This document shows, in pieces, positions 45,328 through 56,190 of a DNA stretch of 64,000 bases (position 1 is its first letter; each line of letters opens with the position of its first letter). Below the pieces are notes generated by a model. The model was not told the origin of the DNA. It saw only the letters and a list, made by a program, of their open reading frames with translations, and did no database searches. Where the stretch lies: positions 432,399,893 through 432,463,892 of the forward strand of contig CM053029.1 of NCBI GenBank assembly GCA_028564925.1. Direction: 5' to 3'. Source of the stretch: Lithobates sylvaticus (taxonomy: Eukaryota; Chordata; Amphibia; Anura; Ranidae). The position numbers and the translations under genes were made by a program.

Positions 45328-46551
45328 TTAACCACCTGAGACCCAGTATACGTCATATGACGTCTTTTTGGTCTCAGGGGTATATCTGAATGATGCCTGT
45401 AGCTACAGACATCATTCAGATATTGCCGGTTTCAGCCGGCGATTCCCTGCACCATAAGAACGATCATAGCGGCTGTTCCGCCGCTTGATCGTTCTTACGG
45501 GCGGCGGGAGGGGACGCCCCCCCCCCTCCCGCCGCCCTCCGGTGCTTCTACCGACTCACCGCTTCCATCGGTGAGTCGGACTCGGGATCCGCCGGCACCG
45601 GATGATGATCATAGAGATTTCCGGTGGACCAGATGGTCGCCGGAGTCTCTATGATCGTTCGGAGGCCGGGCGCGATGTTATGACGTCACGCCCGGCCTCT
45701 GCATTCAAAAAACGGCGCCGCCTCCGCTGGGAAGCGGTGATCGTTTTTTTTTTTTTTTTTTTTTTAGGCTTCCCAGCCTAGAGGTGAGATGTGGGGTCTT
45801 ATTGACCCCATATCTCACTGTAAATAGGTCCGATCATGTAATATTCCTATTACAAGGGATGTTTACATTCCTTGTAATAGGAATAAAAGTAATCAAATAT
45901 TTTTTTTTTTTTTTTTTTTAAAGTTGTTGAACTAAAAAAATAAAGTAAAATGAACAATAAAAAGAAAAAAAAAAAAAATTTAAAGCGCCCTGTCCCCGCA
46001 AGCTCGTACGCAGAAGCGAACGCATACGTAAGCCCCGCCCACATATGAAAACGGTGTTCAAACCACACATGTGAGGTATCGCCGCGAACGTTAGAGCGAG
46101 AGCAATAATTCTAGCCCTAGACCTCCTCTGTAACTCAAAATATGTAACCAGTAAAAAATGTTAAAGCGTCGACTATGGGGATTTTTAAATACCAAAGTTT
46201 GGCGCCATTCCACAAGCGCATGCAATTTTGAAGCGTGACATGTTGGGTAACTATTTACTCGGCGTATCTTCATCTTTCACATTATGCAAAAAAATTGGGC
46301 TAACTTTACTGTTTTGTTTTTTTTTTAAAGCAGGAAACTGTTTTTTTTCTGAAAAAAACGCGTTCGAAAAATTGCTGCGCAAATACCGTGCGAGATAAAA
46401 AGTTGCAACGACCGCCATTGTATTCTTTAGGGTCTTTGCTAAAAAAACATATATAATGTTTGGGGGTTCTATGTAATTTTCTAGCAAAAAAATTTGGAAT
46501 TTTACATGTAGGAGAGAAATGTCAGAATTGGCCTGGGTCTCAGGTGGTTAA
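45328..46551 (+). mobile_element. TTAA-type DNA transposon inside the DIRS right repeat
   Basis: Begins TTAACCACCTGAGACCCAG and ends CTGGGTCTCAGGTGGTTAA, with exact TTAA on both sides and about 15-bp inverted ends. The uninterrupted target is seen in the opposite repeat at 39912. About 1.22 kb, no transposase. Close to the element at 33128 in its body (CACACATGTGAGGTATCGCC, GTTTGGGGGTTC). Confidence 0.85.
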
Positions 46552-46881
46552 TTTATGCTATTCACTAGTCCTGAAGGCGGAGTAGAGGCGGAGCTCTATC
46601 ACATGTATGCTGCCATGGATTGGCACCAGGAAAGGAAAATTACGGTAAGTATGATACAATTTTCCGTTTTGTGGTCAGTCAAACTGAAATTGGACATTCT
46701 TCTTGGCAACCATGGGCGCAGTGTCCTCTGGACGAAAGAGGAGAGGGACCCCTTGGCTTGTAATCGGTACTCAGTTTAAAAGCCTGCATTACTAATGGAA
46801 TTGGGGTGCATTAGTGTGTATGGAATGGGCAGCTTGCACATCTGGAAAGGCATCATCTATGCTGAAAGATATATCCATGTT

Positions 46882-47190
46882 TTCGCCCAGGTTAACACTG
46901 AAGGCGAGTTTGAAATTGTGCGAGTTCAGCTGAACTCACACGATTTCAAACCCGCATTTCAGTCCGACTTCAGGAGTGACTTCAGAGACATCTGTGCAGG
47001 TTCCTGCACAGATATCTATTGAAATCGCCCCCAAAGTGGGCAAAAGTAGTACAGGAACTACTTTTGGGAATCGGTGTGTCGCTGCAAAGTCAGCGTTGCA
47101 CTGATTCGGATGGTGCCATTGCCAGCAATAGACGGCGACTTGACATGTCAAATCGCATGTCAGAACGACCTGATATGAGCGTGGGCTTCG
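46882..47190. mobile_element. MITE related to the one at 3290
   Basis: Contains the palindrome GTGCGAGTTCAGCTGAACTC / ACACGATTTCAAACC, CTGTGCAGGTTCCTGCACAG and AAGTAGTACAGGAACTACTT. Interrupts the Tc1/mariner element between TATATCCATGTTTT and GCAGCATATGCTGCC. Confidence 0.6.
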
Positions 47191-47215
47191 TGCAGCATAT
47201 GCTGCCATAGGAGGA

Positions 47216-47540
47216 CATATTTTTCAGGGAAGGACTTGCATATTTCAGCAGGACAATGCTAAACCATATATTGTATTTATGATAGCAGCATTGCTTTGTA
47301 GTAGAAGAGTCCAGGTGCTTAACTGGTCTGCCTGCAGTCCAGACCTTTCACCAACTGAAAATATTTGGTGCATTTTTAAACAAATAATATGACAAAGAAC
47401 CCAGAACTGTTGAGCAGTTAAAATTCTATATCAGGCAAGAATGGAACAACATTTCTGTCATAAAACTCCAGCAACTGGTCTCCTCAGTTCCCAGATGATT
47501 ACAGAGTGTTGTTAAAAGAGGGGATTATACACCGTGGTAA
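47216..47540 (+). pseudogene. Tc1/mariner transposase C-terminal remnant
   Basis: CIFQQDNAKPYIVF holds the second catalytic aspartate and CSPDLSPTENIWCIF the glutamate, 34 residues apart, so DD34E. A stop follows shortly after (CIFKQII then TGA) and another after QRTQNC. The N-terminal half lies, in pieces, before the insertions at 39087-39839. Confidence 0.8.
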
Positions 47541-47744
47541 ACATAGCCCTGTTGACATGTTTCTGCCATTTCAAAATTACCTTTCTTTTTTTTTTTAAAT
47601 GATAGGTTTTCTCGGTTTAAAGATTTGATATGTTTTCTATTTTCTACTAAGAATAAAATATGGATTTATGAGATTTGCAAACCATTGCATTTTGTTTTCA
47701 TATGGATTTCACACAGCGTCCCAACTTTTTTGGAATTGGAGTTG

Positions 47745-48044
47745 CAGCAGAAAACTGAATGTTTCTTCTTTTCTGTGATTTTTTTTTGTCCAAGTGTGTT
47801 GTCCCTGTCAATTGTAAGGGTTGCGATTGGTTGGGTATTGACACCAAACTGGACAATGCCCCACCCGGCTTCTCCTTGCATAGAACAGCTACCCACCTGC
47901 TGTTGATGGATCCCTCCACCATACTGTGTCACACTCACTCCTGGCTGTAGGCCCACTCATGACATTCCTAGCCATAGGCCTTAAAAACTTTGAGAATAAA
48001 GGAATGTCCACACACAAATGCATTTTCCACACTTTAGTGTACAG
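47745..48044. other. No gene seen
   Basis: Right flank of the Tc1/mariner element; short open frames without recognisable motif. Confidence 0.35.
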
Positions 48045-48470
48045 TATTTCCCTGAAAATAAGCCCTAGTTTAAAGTGGTTGTAAAATCCTAAAATGCATT
48101 GTATTACAGTATTATATAATGTAAACTGTGTATGTTTCTGTAATCTATTTGTGATAAATACCTTTGTTACAGCGTCGCTCGCCGCTCAGCTGATCCCCCG
48201 CTGCTCACTTGTCTTCTGCCAGCTGTCAGCGGGGGACCTTCCTCTGCAATGCTCAGAGCGGGGAAGACAGATCGGGTGGGTCACGGAAGTGCTGGGCGGT
48301 GCTATAAGAAGGTATTTATCACAAATAGATTACAGAAACATGCACAGTTTACATTATATAATGCTGTAATACAGTGCATTTTAGGATTTTACAAGCACTT
48401 TTACTCACTACTGGGGACTCCTGACAGACAAATTTGTTGACCCAGGCTTATTTTCGGGTTAACACGGTAG
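48045..48470. mobile_element. MITE with a palindromic MITE inside
   Basis: Outer ends: CCTGAAAATAAGCCCTAG and CCAGGCTTATTTTCGGG. Inner element about 48073-48405, with arms of about 95 bp (AAGTGGTTGTAAAATCCTAA and TTAGGATTTTACAAGCACTT) and a GC-rich centre. Confidence 0.65.
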
Positions 48471-49056
48471 CTTTGCAAGATTTCTGTGACATCTGACATC
48501 ACATTGACATACTAGCAGAATTCTTCAGCATGGAATGTCATGCACAGGAGTAGACATGCTGTAGTTGACATTTTGTAAGCCATCTTCCCTTTGCACCTCC
48601 ACTTCTAGGGGAGCACCACAGTGTTGAGACCACTTCCCCATACTAAGTTCACAGTATTAAGTATAATCAATGTGTTCTCATTAGTTTATTAATTTCTCCT
48701 AAAGTCCCTTCCATAGCTTTGCCCAGTTGGGCACGCTCCCAGATGACACCGATTCCCAGGTGTATTAGTTAGAGGCCTGGCCTAAAATGGCTTATGCACT
48801 CCAGTCACGACCTGCAGAATACCTTAAAAAGAGTCAGGGTGACTACATCTGTTCCTACTGCATTCTGAACCACCTCAAATTGGATTTCAGCCCTTTAGAT
48901 GGTCTTGTAGGTCAGTAGCCAATTACATCCTACTAGCTCTGGGGTGTTTGGTTCCCATGCCCCACCTCCCTAGGTCCTTTCCATCTTGGCACTTATATGG
49001 GCGCTAACTTCACCCATTACATCACTAAAAGGAAGGTTTTCTCTAAAATGGGCCTA
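48471..49056. other. No gene seen
   Basis: Non-coding, no terminal repeats recognised. Confidence 0.35.
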
Positions 49057-49057
49057 A

Positions 49058-49443
49058 TGCCGTGTACACACGATCCGAATTTCAGCCAGCAAAAGACTGA
49101 TGAGAGCTTTTCATCGGAAAATGCGACCGTGTGTAGGCTCCATTGGAATTTTGCTATTTGCTATTTGAGAGCATGTTCTCAATTTTTCCGAAGGAAAAGG
49201 TTTCTATCGGAAATTCCGATCGTCTGTAGCAATCCCGACGCACAAAATTCTTACGGATGCTCGGAAACAATTTGACGCATGCTCGGAACCATTAAACTTA
49301 ATTTTTTCTCGGCTCGTCGTAGTGTTGTACGTCACCGCGTTCTTGAAGGAATTTGGTGTAACTGTGTGTAGGCAAGACAGTTTGAGCGGAATTCCATCAG
49401 AGCTTTTTCCGACGAGAATTCCGATCATGTGTACACGGCAAAA
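49058..49443. mobile_element. MITE, ACACACGGTCGGA family
   Basis: TAATGCCGTGTACACACGAT at the left and GATCATGTGTACACGGCAAA at the right. Internal GAGCATGTTCTCAATTTTTC and CGTACGTCACCGCGTTCTTG are shared with 36447 and 38676. Confidence 0.7.
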
Positions 49444-49732
49444 GACTCAATTACCAATTTCCCTTTACAATACTGGGAACAGAGCCACCTAGGGGCAAAC
49501 AGGCTAACTGCACCTGCCGACACAGTTATAGTCTTTACCACAAACAACTTTTAAAAAAGGGCTATGTTGCACGTTAAAGGAATACTTTCCATATGATTGA
49601 TCACTATATTCTTCTAATAAAACTTTTTATTTGGGAGATGTGATATTTAAAAAAAAAATTAGTTTTACATATATTCATGATAACCACTTTGGCCGTTTAT
49701 AGAAGCAGCAGAGTCAGTCTGGCTTATACACT

Positions 49733-50815
49733 ATATTGCCAAAAGTATTGGGACACTTGCCTTTACATGCACGTGAACTTTAACCACTTAAGGACTGCCC
49801 CTATGCAGATATACTGTGGCACAGCGGCCCTCCTGCACGTACAGGTACGTGATTTCATGCAGTGGGTCTGAGGCGCGCCGCCAACGACCCACTCTTGCTG
49901 TGATTGGACACAGCCGGAGCCAATCAGCTGGTCAAGCAGCCAAGACCCGCCGATCATTCACAGAAGAGGCAGAACGGCAGTCTTCCTATGTAAACAAGGC
50001 AAACCGCTGTTCTGTGAGGGAGGAAGATGGAGATCTTGTTTTTCTGCTAAGCAGGAACACAGAGCTCTCTTTTCCTCAAGTCACAGCATTCCTACCACAG
50101 TTAGAAAGCACTCCTTAGGAGCACACTTAAATCTTTGATCGCCCCTGATGTTAACCTTTTCCCTGCCAGTGTCATTAGTACAGTTACAGTGCATATTTAA
50201 ATAATGCTACTGTATAATGAGAATTTTTTTGCAGTACCGTCGTCCTACAGTGCATATTATTTAGCACTGATCACTGTATTAGTTCCACTGGTCCCCATAA
50301 AGTGTCAAAAATGTCAGTTAGGTTTCCGATCTGTCCACCGCAATGTCGCAGTCCTGCTAAAAATCACTAATCGCCACCATTACTAGTAAAAAATATAAAA
50401 TAAATAAAAACTCCATAAAAATATCCCCTAGTTTGTAGACGCTATAACTATATGCTTGTTACTTTAACTGACAATTACGACAATGTGCACAAATAAAATC
50501 GATGTCCTTTTTTCCCACAAATAGAACTTTCTTTTGGTGGTATTTGATCACCTCTGCGGTTGGAAAAAGACCAATTTTAAAAAAAACAATATTTTATACT
50601 TACATATCCAGTAAAAATCTAATTTCAATTCAATTTAAGCCAAAATTTATTCTGCTACAAGGTTTAGGCGTGTGTCTATGGGAATGTTTGACCATTCTTC
50701 CAGAAGAGCATTTGTGAGGTCAGGCACTGATGTTGGATGAGAAGGCCTGGCTTGCAGTCTTCACTCTAAATTATCCCAAAGTTGTTCTATCAGGTTGAGG
50801 CCTATTTCTACATGC
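49733..50815 (-). mobile_element. Tc1/mariner remnant, fifth family, split by a TTAA element
   Basis: CACTATATTGCCAAAAGTAT at 49729 onward is a typical Tc1/mariner end. From 50660 on, minus-strand sequence encodes PDLTNALLEEWSNIP, a transposase C-terminal piece. Between them, 49778-50659 is a TTAA-type element. The N-terminal half is absent. Confidence 0.7.
49778..50659 (+). mobile_element. TTAA-type element, internally rearranged
   Basis: Opens TTTAACCACTTAAGGACTGC. The body to about 50470 is colinear with 1-260 (TTCCCTGCCAGTGTCATTAG). The last part (CCCACAAATAGAACTTTCTT) is inverted relative to the copy at 1-676. The right TTAA end is lost. Confidence 0.6.
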
Positions 50816-50850
50816 AAACACCAAATAAGATTTGACACAATCCTGCAACT

Positions 50851-50873
50851 TATATATATATATATATATATAT
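50851..50873. repeat. (TA)n microsatellite
   Basis: Uninterrupted TA dinucleotides of about 11 units. Confidence 0.9.
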
Positions 50874-51971
50874 AGTTTTTTTAATTGCAATAAATACTCT
50901 CATTTGACCTCATGCCAAAGCTGACCACACGCTGTCAGATTTTGCCTAGATCTTGCCTATTACATTACCAAATTTAACAACAGGTATGTACAGAAAAGTT
51001 ACAAGACATAAACCTGTTCTCCAAATGCCACTACCCACTGATATGCGGTTGTCACATTACATCTTGTTGAGAATGAAGACTCAGCCCACTCAGAGATTTT
51101 CTGACAAGTTTAAAATCCCTGCCTGATAACAAGCTGTTTCGACAACTGGAAGCTCTCATTACGGTCCTCTCGCATAGCCCTAAACAGCATGATCCTTGCC
51201 TTAGTATTACCTTCGCCTGTCAAACTAGAGGCAGGAGCAGGCCCCTTATGTACAGTATGTAAATGCATGGTAAAAATGTGCTGTCTTTGTCATTTGGATT
51301 GCTAGTAATAAAAGTATACTTCCATTTTTGATACAAGTGGGATAAAACACTACTGCACTGTATATTGCATAAGTACTGTGCACAGGTACAGTTTGGATTA
51401 CATTTTGTTAGTGATGTAATTTGGTCAGTTTCATAAGCTGCCATGTGTAATGTTGCCTTAAATTTAATAAAGGCTGCCTGCATCATGTTATGGCCACTCA
51501 CGACTATTTGGTTAATTGAATCTTGACAAGAACTTGATACGGTCATTACATATTTAATTCCTTGTGATATAGGCTGATGTCATTTAACTCTTGCTCTTTC
51601 CTCAAACACAATGAAATCAGTTATTTTAATGCACTTACAGACAGACATACAAGTGTTAGATTAAATGAGATTGCCTCATTATACAATGTGGGGCTCAGCT
51701 ACCCACTGAAAATCACTTTATATGTTGGTATATTTCTACTGGAAAAAGTCTGGAGTGGGTTCTCCGCTCCTATATTGTTATATCATGCACTACTCAAAGG
51801 ATAATGTATAACTTCTTTGTTAAACATGAGAATCACTCTAAATAATGACATCTCTTGGTGTGCCCCCATTGATTATAGCCCAGTAACTGTTATTGTTGTT
51901 GCTAAAACACTATGATCGTCAGTGCAAAAGCAGACTTTAGTGAGAATAAATATATTTTAATTGCAGAACAG
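50874..51971. other. About 1.1 kb with no recognised gene
   Basis: AT-rich, repeat-poor by eye. Open frames of 70-110 codons (for example 51220-51546 minus) show no motif. It could be ordinary intergenic sequence. Confidence 0.35.
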
Positions 51972-52130
51972 ACATACTGTGGCAGAGATTTACTAAAACT
52001 GGAGCACTCAGAATCTTGTACAGCTGTGCATGGTAGCTAAACAGCTTCTAACTTCAGTTTGTTCAACTAAGCTTTGACAATAAAACCTGGAAGCTGTTTT
52101 ATGTTCTATGCAGAGCTGTACCAAGTCCTG
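51972..52130. repeat. Fragment of a dispersed repeat
   Basis: GAGATTTACTAAAACTGGAG and CTATGCAGAGCTG are repeat-like; I recall such sequence as a common frog repeat but cannot confirm it here. Confidence 0.4.
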
Positions 52131-52370
52131 CTATCCAATCCAGCTGGGGCTCAGCAGACCTTGGAATCCTTGCAACTCCTTTTATTTTTGGACACTCAAA
52201 CTGCTACCTCCAGAGAACTTCCTCCTCTAAGTGTACAAGTAGCTACAGAATGGCAGATGGTTTCTAACCCCTCACTATCTGCTAAAAGGCTTTACTCCAA
52301 AGATTCCTCAAGTGATCTCTCCTTTAAACCTCCATCAGTACTTTTTAATAACGTTACTCCTTGTTGACTT

Positions 52371-52745
52371 GGCTGGTGCAAGGATTGACACCCTAGATGA
52401 AACTTCATTTTGCCACCCCCTTTGCCCTGCCCATGTATACCCCACCTTTTTAAGGAAGCGCCCATCAAATGCAGCCTCTTCAGCACCCATCAAATGCATC
52501 CTCACCAGCGCCCATCAATGAATGTTTGCTTGCTTCTATTCATTCGGGAGTCGGGACACAGAAACAGTCCTCTGCTGCCGCTGTGTCTATGACACTATGT
52601 GGGAACGGCGCGGCGGCTGCCTGCCGATACTGAGACTTAGTTGCTTGCTGCAGAGAGAAGAGTAGGAACACCAGTGGCCAGGCGCCCTAGGCAGCAGTGC
52701 ACCCTAGGCGGCTGCCTAGTTTGCCTAGTGGTAGCGCCGGCCCTG
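52371..52745. mobile_element. 375-bp insertion with 11-bp target duplication
   Basis: Flanked by CTTGTTGACTT (52360-52370) and CTTGTTGATTT (52746-52756), one mismatch. Contains the near-tandem AGCGCCCATCAAATGCAGCC / AGCACCCATCAAATGCATCC / AGCGCCCATCAATGAATG and ends GGTAGCGCCGGCCCTG. Duplication size fits a SINE-type insertion, but no tRNA-like promoter was recognised. Confidence 0.6.
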
Positions 52746-52756
52746 CTTGTTGATTT

Positions 52757-53360
52757 ATAAGCCCTACAAGCGCCAATTCTCCCTTCTTGTTGATGTGCTT
52801 TCATATCCACATAAATACCCTAACCTACGTCCACTCCTCCTTCTCCCACTGCCTTCGTCCCAAACAATCCTAACACTTTTCAATGATCCTTTGTGCAATC
52901 CTGACGCAAGAACCATGTTTACCTTGAGACTCTCTCAGGGCTGGGCTCTTAGCAGCTCCCTTCTCTGTGCTCAGGCTGCTCAGCTGCTGGATAATTGTCA
53001 GCACTCATTGATCCCTCAGTGGCTCACCTGGTTATCATTATCTGCTCGTAAGCCATGTCTAAAGCCAGCCCCTTTCCTGCCTTCGCCTTGGTCAACATAT
53101 CTGGAGATTCTCTACTGTGTCCTTGTGAAAGACTTTGCCCGGCTGACGTCCCTTCTGGTTCCTGATTCTGTTCTTAGGCCTCAGACTATGCTTATCTCTG
53201 GTTTCCTGATTACTGGCCTGTCTGACTACCCGCTTTGCTTACCAATCCCTGGCTTATGTTTTTGACTACGTTTACTGATCTGCATCATTTTTTACAATTT
53301 TATTAAAAGGTGTGATTTTTTTTACTGCATTTCTGTCTCAGTCTGATCCATGGTTCCCGA
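52757..53360 (+). repeat. Possible solitary LTR or retroelement end
   Basis: Pyrimidine-rich, with an ATTAAA near 53302 and an ending GATCCATGGTTCCCGACAG reminiscent of an LTR end. No matching second copy in the window. The 172-codon frame 52747-53265 has no recognisable motif. Weakly supported. Confidence 0.3.
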
Positions 53361-53379
53361 CAGACTCCAACTGGGACGT

Positions 53380-53501
53380 CAATTTTGTTTGGGAGCCACG
53401 TCGCACGACCGCGCAATTGTCAGTTAAAGCAACGCAGTGCCGAATGGCAAAAGGGGCTCTGGTCTTAAGCCAGCAAAATGGTCCAGTCTGAAAGTGGTTA
53501 A
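53380..53501 (+). mobile_element. Right end of a TTAA-type element
   Basis: ACGTCAATTTTGTTTGGGAG to CTGAAAGTGGTTAA matches 548-676 and 31420-31549. Only the last 120 bases are present. Confidence 0.65.
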
Positions 53502-54460
53502 AAGAGGGGAACCAGAAAAACGCTAGCTGACGAGTGTGTAGAAAATGAGGGGGGATTATAAGCCCCAGACTCCTCCTACAAACTCAGACTAGCCAATGGC
53601 CAGCCTTCTAACTTGAAGTCAGCGTCTGGATACTGGAATACAACTTACCCCAACTACGGCGACCTGAGGTGTGCCATGGTCGCGAGGAACAGTATGCTTA
53701 AAAGAGGGCAAAAATACAAGAAATAGGTAAGCATGGTGAAGTTTAATGTAAAACATGTGCACGGTCAGTCAAGCAGAGTATAAGCTTGTTTAACTTCCTT
53801 GTGAGGATCAGGAATATATTGATATTGGGTAGTTGGAGTGAAAAGTGATCAGGATATCTGGTGAGACTACCCTTGAGGAGCAATGGAGCATTATGACTGG
53901 ATTGGGATACCTCCCCGGGTCTGAGGAAACCCAAGTAACTCAGAAAGACAGCAGCCTTGAGGACAAGGCTGGGGCCTGAGCCAAACGGTGACAGGGAGAA
54001 AAAAAATCTGACAGCCCATGGAACATCCGGGCCAGTGATTGGCAGACGTGTCAAGCGTGACTGACCCTGATTTCTCTGTACATATTTAAAAATTGCTTTA
54101 AATGGGATGAGCCGCAAAAAAAGATGGTCTATCAGGTTCCTGAAGTGACATAAAGTGCTGAATACCCGAGAAGTACAACTTTATGGTATTGAATGAAAGT
54201 GACAACTCGCCATGACAATAGGCAGCAAACGCCAACATGTGTTTGACATCGCCGACCGAATTACAAGGATAAAGGGACATGAACCTAGAAAAACACCTCC
54301 AAGCCATCTTGTAAGCCTCGCGTGTATTCACTGACAATGAAGAATTCACCGGGTTGGCAGCCTGCACCCTGTGACCAGCTAATCCGTTGTCAACATGGAA
54401 AAAGGAGGTACCGGCTTGCCCACCCAATCTGCTTCCGGATGCTGTAGGAAGAAATGCCGA
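53502..54460 (-). mobile_element. Ngaro-like tyrosine-recombinase retroelement fossil
   Basis: Minus-strand sequence at 54098-54427 (SVNTREAYKMAWRCFSRFM, FNTIKLYFSGIQHF) and 53743-54117 (LPITGPDVPWAVRFFFSL, AVFLSYLGFLRPGEV) looks like the N-terminal and core parts of a tyrosine recombinase, with the box A arginine in FLRPGE. This class occurs in Ngaro-type and Crypton elements. No reverse transcriptase is visible here. Broken and old; family choice is tentative. Confidence 0.6.
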
Positions 54461-54899
54461 AAATCAGAACGAAATAAGGCGTCATCAGCCACATTACAGA
54501 CACCACTGATAAACTTCATTCTTTGCTCACTGTAGTTAAAGCAGGATAATTCTCTTGATCACCTTACATAGTGGCAAATTCTTGAAGATTCATAACTCAG
54601 TCTTGGTCGTATTTGTAAACTGTGTCATAAGTCTCCTTTTGGAGACACTTTTTTTAGTCAAGTGTACCTGTCTCATGTGCAGAGTAAACCTCCCTAGTGC
54701 TAGCCTTATATCGAGTAAACAGTAGTTATCAATTTCTGATGAATATTCCCCCACCCCAGAGCAGCTGGCAAAGTTCCCATAGGTGTTTCCTTTCCAATTG
54801 TTAACTTAACTTGGAGACAATCCCATATTAACAGATGGCCTCAGATCAGCAACAAGCTGAAAGAGCTGCTAATTGTGTTCTCTGGCTCTCCAAATTCCA
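54461..54899. other. No gene seen
   Basis: Non-coding flank between the recombinase remnant and the foldback element. Confidence 0.35.
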
Positions 54900-56190
54900 A
54901 ATTCTTTAAAAAAAAAAAAAAAACAGCGTGGGGTCCCCCCCCCCCCCAGGTCCATACTAGGCCCTTGGGTCTAGTAGGGATTCAGAGGGGACCCCCCCCC
55001 CCACGCCGAAATTAAATTAAAAAAAAAATGACGTGGGGTCCCCCCCAAAATCCATACCAGACCCTTATGCAAGCATGCAGATTGGCACGTCAGGAAAGGG
55101 AGGGGACGAGCGAGCGCCCCCAACGCATGCCAGGCTGCATGTTCTCAACATGGGGGGCTCTGTGCCCCCCACCCCAAAGCCCCTATCCCCCATGTCGATG
55201 GGGACAAGGGCCTCTTCCTGACAACCCTTGCCCGGTGGTTGTCAGGGTCTGCGGGCGGGAGGCTTATATGAATCTGGGAGGGGGCCCCTAGATCCCGCCC
55301 TCCCCCCTAGGTGAATGAGTATGGGGTACATTGTACCCCTATACCCATTCACCAAAAAAAAAAGTAGTGTAGTGTAAAAAAAAATACAGTAGACAATTTT
55401 TGACAAGTGTTTTATTAAAAATATCTTCATCTTCTCCCACATCTTCCTCCGGGCTTCTCCGTCTCCCTCTTCTTCTTTATCCTGTCTTCTTTGTCCAGTG
55501 TTCTTCCTCTGCTTCTGCCAAAGACCCTCTTCTGATGCTGCATCCCGCTGATCTGTCCGCGCCAATGTCAATCGGGTTTTAGATAACGATGGGGGCGTGG
55601 CCATTGAATGATGTTATTACCCCTTGTGACGTCACTGCCCGGGGCATGATGGGTCTGACGCTGCAATGGGCGGGGCCTCTGGGTAAGGTCATCCAGTGGC
55701 CACACCCCCCATCGTTATCCAAGAAGTGCTTGACATTGGCGTGGACAGATCAGCGGGACCCAGCATTGGAGGAGGGTTGTCGGCAAAAAGGAAGAAGAAC
55801 ACCGAACAAAGAAGACAGGAGAAAGAAGAAGAGCGGAAGAAGAAGTGGGAGAAGGAGAAGCCCGGAGGAGGAAGATGCGTGAGAAGATGGGGGAAGAAGC
55901 GGGGAAAAAGATATTTTTGTGGTAAATGGGTAGGGGTATACTGTTTCACATGGGGCGGGATTTGCCAGATTCCGATAAGCCCCCCCCCCCCAGACCCCGA
56001 CAACCATCGGGAAGAGCCCCATGTCCCCATCAACAGAGCCCCCCTGCACCAAAGCACCCACCCCCCCCCCCATGTTGAGGGCATGTGGCCTGGTATGTAG
56101 CCAAGGGGGGAAGGGGGATGTGCTCGCTCGTCCCCTCCCTCTCCTGACCTGCCGGGCTGCATACTCGGATAAGGCTCTGGTGTGGATTTG
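54900..56190. mobile_element. Large foldback element with polypurine arms
   Basis: Left arm (about 55025-55600) and right arm (about 55680-56190) are imperfect inverted copies: GGGAGGGGACGAGCGAGCGC against GCTCGCTCGTCCCCTCCCTC, GATAACGATGGGGGCGTGGCC against GGCCACACCCCCCATCGTTA, and a pyrimidine tract (55428-55515) against GAAGAAGAAC..AGAAGAAGTG. The centre is GC-rich. A repeat with GGCGTGGGGTCCCC phrases precedes it. Related to 8346-9677. Long frames on both strands reflect the inverted, purine-rich composition. Confidence 0.7.

Larger units (their letters stand above)
39840..46665 (+). mobile_element. DIRS-like tyrosine-recombinase retroelement fossil
   Basis: Terminal inverted repeats: CCATGGCAGCATACATGTGA at 39846 against TCACATGTATGCTGCCATGG at 46600. 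An internal junction-like region at 45203-45275 carries both ends fused, as in DIRS elements. Coding parts in order: a gag-like region (about 41010-41650), reverse transcriptase and RNase H (about 42385-43920), tyrosine recombinase (about 43916-45003). The copy is broken at several points and old. A TTAA element sits in its right repeat. It is itself inserted in a Tc1/mariner element, with GTTTTGTGG at both edges. Confidence 0.85.
38338..47744 (+). mobile_element. Tc1/mariner transposon opened to 9.4 kb by nested insertions
   Basis: Left terminus CAACCCCAATTCCAAAAAAG after TA at 38336, right terminus ACTTTTTTGGAATTGGAGTTG at 47744. The element's own sequence occupies 38338-38675, about 39087-39286, about 39631-39839, about 46675-46881 and about 47191-47744, adding up to roughly 1.5 kb, a normal length. 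Four blocks interrupt it: a MITE, an unknown 0.35 kb piece, a DIRS-like element and another MITE. A transposase tail is at 47216-47540. Confidence 0.8.

Noticed and set aside
39831-46674. GTTTTGTGG as an ordinary 9-bp target duplication of an LTR retrovirus
   Set aside because: The element's inverted ends, internal junction and tyrosine recombinase mark it as DIRS-like, a class that does not make staggered-cut duplications; a shared recombination core explains the repeat better.
51220-51546. 108-codon minus-strand frame as a host gene
   Set aside because: No motif, no splice support, AT-rich; chance is more likely.
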